64,000 nt of DNA, taken from an uncultured Porphyromonadaceae bacterium. GTDB taxonomy: Bacteria > Bacteroidota > Bacteroidia > Bacteroidales > Muribaculaceae. A model generated the notes under the pieces. The model was not told the DNA's origin. It saw only the letters and a program-made list of their open reading frames with translations, and ran no database searches. The stretch spans positions 71,974 to 135,973 of the forward strand of contig URCF01000006.1 in the NCBI GenBank assembly GCA_900546365.1. The letters run 5' to 3'. Position 1 is the stretch's first letter; every line of letters starts with the position of its first letter. This document shows, piece by piece, positions 51,763 to 59,690 of this stretch. The position numbers and the translations under genes were made by a program.

Positions 51763-53826
51763 TTATTCGGGCAAGTAGTAAACAGATCCGTTGCTGAATG
51801 AGAACTTAACCTGATGATCAGCCGAGAGATTGATGGTCACATTAATAGTGACAATGTACTCATCGGTGTCACTGCCGGCCGCGATGGTGACAGTACCGGT
51901 GGCGGGAGCAGTCGCGTCATCCTTCATATAGTAGGAGCCGGACAGGTTGTAGGAACCTTCGTACCTACCATCGGCAAAGCCGTTGGCTATAACGAGTTGA
52001 CCACCGTCCATATCAAGGAATACAAGGTCGTTGTCCATTTCGTAGAAACCTTCGAATCCATCGGGTGCGTTGATGGCATTCGGAGCTTCGCGGACAATCA
52101 GGCTGCGGGAGCCGGATACGATGCTACCGTTGGCAGCGGTGATATTGGTGTTACCGGACTTGATAGCGGAGATAACGCCGTTGAGCACTGTGGCAACAGA
52201 TTCATCGGAAGAGTTCCAAGTGATGTCAACATTACTCATCAGAGCACCGCTCAGCGAGTAGGGGTGAGCAGCCCAGGTGGTGGTGCCACCGGCGAAGAGA
52301 TATGTCTCACCGACATTCTGGTCAATCACGATGGAGCCGAGGGCGTCGTTAACTTTCACTTTCACAGTCTTTGTCACGAGCTGAGAGTCGTTGTAAGCAG
52401 AGAATGTGAGAGTGGCAGTTCCGGCTTTGAGAGCACGGATAGGCCAATCATAACCCTCGCGGTCAAGAATCTCAATAATTGAGGGGTCATCAACGGTGAG
52501 AGTCGGCTTCTGGTATGCGAACGAAGCGGAGGGCTCAACACCGAACTTGATGATGTGGACACTGTTCATATCCATCTCCACATTATCGTTGTCAACGGTG
52601 ATGGCAGTGATCGCATAGTCTTTCTTGATATTCACCACAGTATAGTTGAGGGTGAGCACGAGATCATTGTCAGGATCCTCGGTGGTGCGTACAGGGGTGG
52701 AGCACTGGAAAGTCACATCACCAGTCTGCACACCGGAGCGAACACCAAGTATGGCATCAAAACCATGACCGGAGATTTCCTCAGCTTCGTTGCGGGTAAC
52801 GAGCAGAGCGCCGCCGCTGACAATGTTCCACTCATAGCACTTCATGGCTTCGACAACTTCTTCGTGAGCGCCGCCTTCCACGTTCATGGCCACGCGGACT
52901 TCATCGGAAGAGTTGATGTCAATCACCTTGTCGCACTTGTCGGCGATGTACATGGTGAGGGTGCCCAGAGGAGGACGACCGCCAAGATAAGGCATAGCAG
53001 CGATATCCTCGTTGGATGTTGCGCCATAGAATGAGGCAAATGTGATACTCGGCTGTATGATGACATCGATAGTGTAGGTCATTGCGGAGCCGCCTTCACC
53101 TACGGTGAGTTTAACCTTACCGTTGGATGCCACTTTGGGGCTTGTGAAGTGAGCTGTTACGATGGCGTATGTCTTTTCGATGAATTTCTGTTCATCGGGA
53201 TCATAACCATTGTCGCCTTCCTTGAGGTAGTATTTGTATTTCACTTCCTGCATTGTAGCGACAGGACCATCATAGATCGAAGCATCGCAAGGCTCAAGAC
53301 CGTCAAGCTCCACTTTGATTGTACCGTCTTCGATCGAGTAGTCCTTGAGAAGCTCGATAGGATTGATGGAGAAGTAAACAGTTTCGTGAGGCACGCCCCA
53401 GCTCTTCTTAACTGTGATGGTATCCTGAGCTGTCTCGTCAGCGACAGCGAAGATACCCTGGGGAACATTCTTGTTTACAGTCACATTAGTAACAGCGTAC
53501 TTACCGTTGACAAGAGCTGCACGCAGCTTTGTGGTGCGACCCTGGCCACCGTTGACGGCTACCACAGCGGTGTCACCCAAAATCTTGGCAACAGTTTCAT
53601 CATCAACCGACAGAGCAACCTCAGTGGGGATTACATCACCACTCACATTGGTCACAAGGCTGTTGATCCGGACGGTGTCGCCCAGGCAGAGAGAGATATC
53701 TGTGGGCTGGATCTCGAGATAGACCGCATCGGCCCCGTCGAGAGTAGCTTCCTCGCTACAGCCGGTCATTGCGCCGGCTGCAGTGAGTGCTGCTGTAAAA
53801 TATAAAAGGCTTTTATAAAGTTTCAT
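51763..53826 (-). CDS. Surface lipoprotein with Ig-like repeats, SusE/SGBP position
   Basis: The protein has 687 residues with a lipoprotein signal peptide; the lipobox cysteine is C23 (AGAMTGC). Behind it lie several Ig-like modules, including bacterial Ig-like (Big_2-type) repeats: AVYLEIQPTDISLCLGDTV, then ITAITVDNDNVEMDMNS, and ITWNSSDESVATVLNGVISAIKSG near 540-565, followed by a C-terminal beta domain. The position directly after susD is that of surface glycan-binding proteins in polysaccharide utilization loci. It has no catalytic motif. It probably helps hold the glycoprotein or N-glycan for the SusCD transporter. Confidence 0.82.
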   Translation of the reverse strand: MKLYKSLLYFTAALTAAGAMTGCSEEATLDGADAVYLEIQPTDISLCLGDTVRINSLVTNVSGDVIPTEVALSVDDETVAKILGDTAVVAVNGGQGRTTKLRAALVNGKYAVTNVTVNKNVPQGIFAVADETAQDTITVKKSWGVPHETVYFSINPIELLKDYSIEDGTIKVELDGLEPCDASIYDGPVATMQEVKYKYYLKEGDNGYDPDEQKFIEKTYAIVTAHFTSPKVASNGKVKLTVGEGGSAMTYTIDVIIQPSITFASFYGATSNEDIAAMPYLGGRPPLGTLTMYIADKCDKVIDINSSDEVRVAMNVEGGAHEEVVEAMKCYEWNIVSGGALLVTRNEAEEISGHGFDAILGVRSGVQTGDVTFQCSTPVRTTEDPDNDLVLTLNYTVVNIKKDYAITAITVDNDNVEMDMNSVHIIKFGVEPSASFAYQKPTLTVDDPSIIEILDREGYDWPIRALKAGTATLTFSAYNDSQLVTKTVKVKVNDALGSIVIDQNVGETYLFAGGTTTWAAHPYSLSGALMSNVDITWNSSDESVATVLNGVISAIKSGNTNITAANGSIVSGSRSLIVREAPNAINAPDGFEGFYEMDNDLVFLDMDGGQLVIANGFADGRYEGSYNLSGSYYMKDDATAPATGTVTIAAGSDTDEYIVTINVTINLSADHQVKFSFSNGSVYYLPE

Positions 53827-53844
53827 GTCTGATCGATAAAAGGA

Positions 53845-55653
53845 TTAGAAGTTAACGGGAACGGGCATGCGTTCGGGAGTTTCGAGACCCGAGGTGGGAT
53901 CAACATCACCCCACACACGCTCAGAGTAAGGTATATCCCAGAAGATGGGCTGCGATGCATCGGCCTGGTCAAAACCGAGCACGGTGCTCAAACCGGCCAT
54001 CTCAACAGAGTTGTTGGTTTCCACCTTCATGGGGATACGACGAATCTGAAGTTCAAGATTTCCATCCATACCCATCATACCACCATTCTGCTTCGCCGGG
54101 AAGAGACGGGGGTAGCCTGTGCGGCGGAAATCGTTCCATGCGGCATCGCCCTGAGGGAATACAGCGATATATTTCTGAGTGATGAGTTTCTCAAGCTTGA
54201 GCTCCTTGGAGTCGCTCTCGTTCCACTTCACATCGCAGGTCACACGGCCATTGATATTGTTGGCTGCGTCACGGAAGTCAACGTAGTTGTAGGCGGGCAT
54301 TTCACCGGCTTGGTCAAGATATTCGGCGATAACACCGGCGTCAACACCGTTCTCAGTCATCGAGAGAGTGATACCGGCTTCGTACAGCTCTTTCACTGAG
54401 CGAGAACCGATGCCCCAACGGAGAGCGGCCTCAGCCTGAAGGAAGAGTGACTCTGTGCGCTTGAAGAAAGGCATGGGGAAGTCCTGGATCTGGAAGCAGG
54501 AGAATGAACCGTAGGCACCGTCGCTACGACCGCCGGCATTCTTGCCGACCATGTCAATACCGGCACGCATACCTGCATATTCGTTGGTGGTGGTCACACC
54601 GGTGTTCTTATCCTTTACGGCAGCACCGAGAGTGTCGAACCATATGCCGAGCAGCGGGTTGTTGAAGTGCTTCATGATGCTCTCCAAGTTGGCATTGAGG
54701 CGGATATCACCCCAAGTCTGGGAAATGAAGTACCAGGAGTTGTTGTTGCGGTAGTAGTAAGCGATATCGCGGGGGTCTGTTTCATTGAGCACACCCACTT
54801 CATCGTTGAGAGCTGCTTCAGCAAGAGCCTTGGCCTCGTCCTCGAAATTGCGGGAAAGGTTCATGGCCATACGGAGCTTCATACAGTTGGCAAACTTAAC
54901 CCAACGTCTCCAGTCACCTTCAAATATGGTGAGGTCCTTGGCGGCATCGAGCTCGATTTTGTCAAGCTCACCCTTGGCGGGCTTGGAAGCCTTGAGGATA
55001 CCGATAGCTTCGTTGAGGTCGGCTACAATCTGGTTGTACACCTCGTGACCATCCTGCCACTGAACGGTTTTGTTACGTTCACGGTTGCGCCAGTCTGTGA
55101 GAGGACAGGCACCGTACGCATCAACCACATTCATGGCGGTGTAGCTCTGTATTATGAGAGCGCAGGCACGCCAGTGGGGTTTGGAAGCAACAGGGTTGCC
55201 TTCCTCGTCCACCATATCCACTGCATAGTGAATGGCATCGTAGCTCTGAGTGAAGATAGAGTTGTCGGCGGGACCACCGAGGTAGTCATTAGGATAGGTG
55301 TAGAGAGTGGGCAGGTTACCACCGAAACCGAATGTGCCTTTGGATGTGGTCCAGTAGCCGCAATAGTTATCGATGTTGTTGGCTCGGTTGTACTGATAGT
55401 TATGGGGCATCCAGGAGTTGTCCGGAGCATGACTATAGTTAATCATATACGGAAGAGCACCTTTGAGCTCGCGTTCAAGCATATCCATGTCGTAACGACC
55501 GGCACTTGACTCGTCTTCATTGCTCTGGTCCTCCTGGCGACCTACCATCCAGGGATACTCTTCCTGGAATTGGTCGCCGCAAGATGTGAGTGCTCCGGTG
55601 CAGAGCAGGGACGCACCCATCAAGCAGGCAGATAATATATTGTTTTTAGTCAT
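53845..55653 (-). CDS. susD: SusD-like outer-membrane glycan-binding lipoprotein
   Basis: The protein has 602 residues; the lipobox cysteine is C25 (ALTSCGDQF). The segment WRRWVKFANCMKLRMAMNLS is typical of the SusD-like_2 (PF12771) branch; LFLQAEAALRWGIGSRSVKELYEAGI and FPQGDAAWNDFRRTGYPRL are the conserved C-terminal blocks. It forms the lid of the SusC transporter and captures the glycan at the surface. It lies 28 bases after susC and 18 before the surface lipoprotein gene. The symbol names the family; the substrate is inferred from the GH85 genes. Confidence 0.93.
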   Translation of the reverse strand: MTKNNILSACLMGASLLCTGALTSCGDQFQEEYPWMVGRQEDQSNEDESSAGRYDMDMLERELKGALPYMINYSHAPDNSWMPHNYQYNRANNIDNYCGYWTTSKGTFGFGGNLPTLYTYPNDYLGGPADNSIFTQSYDAIHYAVDMVDEEGNPVASKPHWRACALIIQSYTAMNVVDAYGACPLTDWRNRERNKTVQWQDGHEVYNQIVADLNEAIGILKASKPAKGELDKIELDAAKDLTIFEGDWRRWVKFANCMKLRMAMNLSRNFEDEAKALAEAALNDEVGVLNETDPRDIAYYYRNNNSWYFISQTWGDIRLNANLESIMKHFNNPLLGIWFDTLGAAVKDKNTGVTTTNEYAGMRAGIDMVGKNAGGRSDGAYGSFSCFQIQDFPMPFFKRTESLFLQAEAALRWGIGSRSVKELYEAGITLSMTENGVDAGVIAEYLDQAGEMPAYNYVDFRDAANNINGRVTCDVKWNESDSKELKLEKLITQKYIAVFPQGDAAWNDFRRTGYPRLFPAKQNGGMMGMDGNLELQIRRIPMKVETNNSVEMAGLSTVLGFDQADASQPIFWDIPYSERVWGDVDPTSGLETPERMPVPVNF

Positions 55654-55681
55654 TTTCTATGTTAGATTACAAGGTTGATGC

Positions 55682-58600
55682 TTAGAAGTTAAGTTTCAGA
55701 GTTATAGCATAGCTGCGCAGGGTGGGGAGACCGTAGCAGTCAATACCGGACAGACCGTTGGCAGCAGACAGCGAGATATCGGGATCTACGGGAGCATCCT
55801 TATAGATGAAGAATGCATTCTTAACCGAGAACTGAGCGGTGAGGCCTTTGCCCTTGCCGAAGAGGTTGGGGAAGAGGTAGCTCAGCGAGATATCACGCAT
55901 GCGGAAGCTGGTGGCGTTGTACACGTGATCTTCAGTGGGAGCCATACCGATAGTGGTATAGTAGTTCTCAACAGAGATCTTGCGACCGGAACCGTCGGGG
56001 AGGTACATCAGGGGCACCATCTTGCCGGTTTCATCGTAGGCCTGGAGATCAGGATTGTTCTCAGCGGCCAAACGGGCGTCAGCAGTGCGCTGGCTCAAAC
56101 CGTAGAGGTCCATTTCAGCTTCGGTGAGCGACATCACCTTACCACCGATACGGCCATCGATGAGGAAGTAGAGAGTAAGGTTCTTCCAGGAGATGGTGTT
56201 GTTCCAACCGAGGGTGTAGGGAGAAGTGGTGTTGCCCACGTAGGTGCTGTAGTCAGACTGCATCACGGGACGAGCGGACAGAGGATTGTTGGAGGTCATC
56301 TTGTAGAAACCATCGTCACCACGGGTGATGGAGTTCACATAGATGTCACCATATTTCTTATCCTTGATATATTTGATCTTGAAAGCGTTGTTACCCATTT
56401 CAACGGTGTACTCGCGGTTGTCACCCGGATCGTAGGTTTCGAGAATCTTGTTGTCGTTCCAGGCAAAGTTGAAGTTGGACTGCCATGTCCAGTCTTTGTT
56501 GATAGCCCAGCGGTAGCCGGCGGAGAACTCGATACCGTAGTTGCGGATCTTACCGGTGTTCACAGGTTTGGACTCACCGTTGGCGGTGGTCACGTTCATG
56601 AACTGATTTTTGAGAGTAGAGTTATAATAGGTAATGTCGAAGTTGAAGGTGTTCTTGAACAACCATACATCCAAACCGGTTTCAAACGAAGTGGTGGTTT
56701 CGGGCTGCGGGTTATCAAACAACGGGGGACGAGAGCCAACCACACCTGTGCCGAAGTCAATGGACTGACGGGCGAAGAGGGTGTTGGGGATCGGGTTACC
56801 TACAACAGAGTAGCTGCCGCGCCATTTCAACTGGTCGAGCCAATCGCGAGTGCTCTCGGGGAGGAATTTGTGAACGAGTACGTTGGCACCTACCGAATAG
56901 TAGTCAAACGATTTGTAACCGCTGCCCTGGGTGAACTGCTGGAAAGCCTGCGCCCATTCAACACGGTAGCTACCGTCAACATAAACCTTGTCGAACAAAC
57001 CTACAGAAGCTGTGGCAAATACGGCGGCGCTCCAGTTCTTGTAGTTCCAGGAGTCGGATGCGCTGGTTGCGCTACCGCCACGGATGCTGCCGTCGGGGCG
57101 CTCTTTCTTGGAGTTCTGGGGAACGAAGGCGTTGGGGATACCGCAGGTGTCGATATTGGTGCTGATGCTCTGGGAGCGGTCCCAATGGCGGGTGAAGCTG
57201 CCACCGACAGCTGCGCTTACATCAAACTTGTCGGCGAAGCGGTCGTTCCAGGTGAGCATATGGTCATTGTAGATATCGCTGGAGCGGGAGCTTCCGGCAC
57301 CATACTGACCACCGAGGCTGAGCCAACCGGCATCGTACATACCTGCATACTGCTCGTTGATATCGGAGTTCATCACCATATCCACGCTGAAGCGGGTCTG
57401 GTATTTGAGATTTTTCCAGATGTTGACATCAAGGGTGATGTTGCCGAGGATACGGTCACGCTTGTTCTCCTTGTTGTACATATCAGTAACCCAGTAGGGG
57501 TTGTTAAGGCTCTTGTCGAACCAGTCCCATGTCTGAACGGGCTGACCTAACAGTTTGGGGTTACCGGTCTGGGTGTTGGCAACGATTTCATCGTTGTAGG
57601 TACCGGCGTGCTTGTAGTGCTGCTTGAAGTAGCGCATATCAACATCGGCAGGCATACGGTAAACAGCATGGAGAGCGCTGAGGGTCTTACCGGTGTTTGG
57701 CGGGTTGTTGGTTTTCTGATGGATCCAGTTCAAGCTTGCGCTGATGTTGACGCGCTTGTCAAAGAGCGAGAATGTTTCTTTCAACATCACGTTGTTACGG
57801 GTGAACTTGTTGTTGCGCATGATACCATCCTGATAGGTGTTGTTGTAGGAGAAGTATGTGCGCGATTTTTCAGTACCGCCGCTGAGGGTAATACCGTTGT
57901 TGAGGGTAACACCGGTTTTGAAGAAGTCACGGATGGGATTGCGGGCGCTGTTCATCATATAAGGTTTGAGCGCGAGCTCGTCAGCATCACGTGTGCCGAT
58001 CTTCGGACCCCAGGCACCGAGCTGGATGCCACTGGTGAGCAGGTCGGAGGTAAGACCATATACCTGCTGGGTCTGGGGATAGTTGGCGATTGTTTCAATA
58101 GAAGTGGTGGAGCTGATGTCAACCTTCACAGTACCTTCAGCACCGCTCTTGGTGTTGATGATGATAACACCGTTGTTGGCGGCGCTACCATAAAGGGCGG
58201 CAGCATTCGGACCTTTAAGAATGGTCATGCTCTCAACATCCTCAGGGTTGATGGTCGAGAGAAGGTCGTCGCCTGAACCGCCACCACCATTGATAAGACC
58301 GTCAACGGAAGCCTGAGTCTGCATACCGTTCTGCATGGGCACACCGTCAAGCACGATCAGCGGCTGGTTGGTACCGAGAATTGATGTGCTACCACGGAGG
58401 ATAATCTTGGAGGCACCACCACCGGCACCGCTGTTGTTAGGTGTGATGGTCAAGCCGGCACTCTTACCCTGCAGGGAGTTGATAAAGTTGTTGTCCTTGA
58501 TACGGGTCACCTCATCGGATTTGATGGTTTGCACCGCATAAGTAAGGGTTTTTTCCTCACGGGTGATACCCATGGCGGTTACCACCACTTCGTCGAGCAC

Positions 58601-58948
58601 CTTGGTGTTCTCTACGAGTTGAAGATTCAGAGGAGTTCCATTCCACACTGCCTCAAGGTCGTTGTAACCCACAGCGGTGATCATCAGCTTGGTGCCTGGC
58701 TTAACACCGGAGATGGAGAACTCACCATCGAGGTTGGTTGACGCACCCTTTGCAGGATCGTTGGCCACACGAACCGATGCACCGATATACGGATCACCGA
58801 GTTCGTCCAGAACCACACCGGTTGCGGTGTTGGCTGATTGCTCAACCGCGGCTGCGGGGGCTGCTTGTACGGTCACTGGCACTGCCACTGCACCGAATAA
58901 CGAAGCAACCAAAAGCAATTTGCTTACTGAGTTAATTGGTTTTAGCAT
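55682..58948 (-). CDS. susC: SusC-like TonB-dependent outer-membrane glycan transporter
   Basis: The protein has 1088 residues: signal peptide of about 1-30 (VPVTVQAA), carboxypeptidase-regulatory-like domain of about 40-115 (GVVLDELGDPYIGASVRV), TonB box-like LDEVVVTAMGI, plug domain of about 135-260 (QGKSAGLTITPN, PLIVLDGVPM), then a 22-strand barrel ending in YAITLKLNF. It imports oligosaccharides released at the surface, here probably N-glycan pieces made by the GH85 enzymes. It is the first gene of the locus, with a well-formed promoter and a leader of about 145 bases. Confidence 0.95.
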   Translation of the reverse strand: MLKPINSVSKLLLVASLFGAVAVPVTVQAAPAAAVEQSANTATGVVLDELGDPYIGASVRVANDPAKGASTNLDGEFSISGVKPGTKLMITAVGYNDLEAVWNGTPLNLQLVENTKVLDEVVVTAMGITREEKTLTYAVQTIKSDEVTRIKDNNFINSLQGKSAGLTITPNNSGAGGGASKIILRGSTSILGTNQPLIVLDGVPMQNGMQTQASVDGLINGGGGSGDDLLSTINPEDVESMTILKGPNAAALYGSAANNGVIIINTKSGAEGTVKVDISSTTSIETIANYPQTQQVYGLTSDLLTSGIQLGAWGPKIGTRDADELALKPYMMNSARNPIRDFFKTGVTLNNGITLSGGTEKSRTYFSYNNTYQDGIMRNNKFTRNNVMLKETFSLFDKRVNISASLNWIHQKTNNPPNTGKTLSALHAVYRMPADVDMRYFKQHYKHAGTYNDEIVANTQTGNPKLLGQPVQTWDWFDKSLNNPYWVTDMYNKENKRDRILGNITLDVNIWKNLKYQTRFSVDMVMNSDINEQYAGMYDAGWLSLGGQYGAGSSRSSDIYNDHMLTWNDRFADKFDVSAAVGGSFTRHWDRSQSISTNIDTCGIPNAFVPQNSKKERPDGSIRGGSATSASDSWNYKNWSAAVFATASVGLFDKVYVDGSYRVEWAQAFQQFTQGSGYKSFDYYSVGANVLVHKFLPESTRDWLDQLKWRGSYSVVGNPIPNTLFARQSIDFGTGVVGSRPPLFDNPQPETTTSFETGLDVWLFKNTFNFDITYYNSTLKNQFMNVTTANGESKPVNTGKIRNYGIEFSAGYRWAINKDWTWQSNFNFAWNDNKILETYDPGDNREYTVEMGNNAFKIKYIKDKKYGDIYVNSITRGDDGFYKMTSNNPLSARPVMQSDYSTYVGNTTSPYTLGWNNTISWKNLTLYFLIDGRIGGKVMSLTEAEMDLYGLSQRTADARLAAENNPDLQAYDETGKMVPLMYLPDGSGRKISVENYYTTIGMAPTEDHVYNATSFRMRDISLSYLFPNLFGKGKGLTAQFSVKNAFFIYKDAPVDPDISLSAANGLSGIDCYGLPTLRSYAITLKLNF

Positions 58949-59098
58949 AAGGTATTAAATAATTACTATAGTTTTTTCTATGTCTATTGCGCAAGATGGT
59001 TAATTATCAACTGTTTAAGGTTTAGTTTCAAGCGCAATTTCACATCACCTGCTGCCGTTTTGCCAGCACGATCACAGGAAAACACACTGAAATTGCCA

Positions 59099-59129
59099 CA
59101 AAGATAAGTAAATAACGAATTATAAACAA
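59099..59129 (-). promoter_or_regulatory. Promoter of the susCD-GH85 locus
   Basis: On the minus strand TTG (59129-59127), 20 bases, TATCTTTG (59106-59099). Transcription would start near 59092, leaving a leader of about 145 bases before the susC ATG at 58948. Confidence 0.8.
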
Positions 59130-59245
59130 TAATATTGTAACTAATTTTTTTGCCTTTAACATTCTTAATTTTAAAAAATCCATTCTTGTCTCCAGAAATC
59201 ACCACCAGGGGATACACCTATTATAATATATAGGGGGGTGGTAAT

Positions 59246-59290
59246 TCTTATAAGTCGTATAAGTCCTATAATTCTTATAAGTCCTATAAA
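59246..59290. repeat. Degenerate 9-bp tandem repeat, five units
   Basis: Units TCTTATAAG, TCGTATAAG, TCCTATAAT, TCTTATAAG, TCCTATAAA. They directly adjoin the tRNA terminator. Confidence 0.82.
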
Positions 59291-59334
59291 AAAACGCTGA
59301 CCACATGGACTAAGCCATGAAAGCCAGCGTTTTT
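59290..59334 (-). terminator. Terminator of the tRNA-Asn pair
   Basis: AAAAACGCTG / CAGCGTTTTT outer stem with inner CATGG/CCATG hairpin, 7 bases after the tRNA end on the minus strand. Confidence 0.85.
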
Positions 59335-59340
59335 GAAGTG

Positions 59341-59414
59341 CGCTTCAGGATGGGCTTGAACCAACGACCCCCTGATTAACAGTCAGGTGCTCTAACCAAC
59401 TGAGCTACTGAAGC
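59341..59414 (-). tRNA. tRNA-Asn (GTT), second copy
   Basis: On the minus strand this 74-base cloverleaf has acceptor GCTTCAG/CTGAAGC, D stem GCTC/GAGC, anticodon stem CCTGA/TCAGG with loop CTGTTAA (anticodon GTT), T loop TTCAAGC and discriminator G, as expected for Asn. The T stem (GTTGG/CCATC) has a U50-U64 mismatch. CCA is not encoded. Confidence 0.95.
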
Positions 59415-59428
59415 TTTGCCTATTTTTG

Positions 59429-59502
59429 CGCTTCAAGATGGACTTGAACCAACGACCCTCTGATTAACAGTCAGATGCTCTAACCAACTGAGCTATTGAA
59501 GC
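59429..59502 (-). tRNA. tRNA-Asn (GTT), first copy
   Basis: 74 bases: acceptor GCTTCAA/TTGAAGC, anticodon stem TCTGA/TCAGA, loop CTGTTAA, discriminator G, same U50-U64 mismatch. Acceptor and anticodon stems differ from the other copy only by paired changes, showing both are kept functional. 14 bases separate the two genes. Confidence 0.95.
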
Positions 59503-59533
59503 ATTTAAAACCTCGCTCTCGAGATTTGCGGTA

Positions 59534-59564
59534 CAAAATTACACCGTTTAAATCAATTATGCAA
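59534..59564 (-). promoter_or_regulatory. Promoter of the tRNA-Asn pair
   Basis: On the minus strand TTG (59564-59562), 20 bases, TAATTTTG (59541-59534), 32 bases before the first tRNA. Confidence 0.78.
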
Positions 59565-59648
59565 TAGATTGGCCAAAAAAAGTTGAAAAAATCATGCAGC
59601 ACACCTTTTTTTGAAATATTTTAGCACTCGTTTGTTATAATAATTGAC

Positions 59649-59656
59649 TAACTTTG
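59649..59656 (+). promoter_or_regulatory. -7 box of the S41 protease-mfd operon
   Basis: TAACTTTG, perfect match, 35 bases before the ATG at 59691. The TTTG at 59631-59634 gives only 14-base spacing. Confidence 0.6.
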
Positions 59657-59690
59657 GTCGCCGTTTTTTATAACATATCCCCAAACGCTC

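Larger units (their letters stand above)
58949..59340. other. 392-base region between susC and the tRNA genes
   Basis: In minus-strand order: tRNA terminator (59290-59334), five 9-bp repeats (59246-59290), the susC promoter (59099-59129) and a leader of about 145 bases. A 77-codon ORF at 58984-59217 spans the promoter and is not credible. Confidence 0.75.

Noticed and set aside
55925..57550. 541-codon plus-strand open frame opposite susC
   Set aside because: Antisense shadow; valine/glycine-rich, no signal or domain.
58984..59217. 77-codon minus-strand ORF upstream of susC
   Set aside because: It spans the susC promoter, so it would not be transcribed whole, and it shows no motif.
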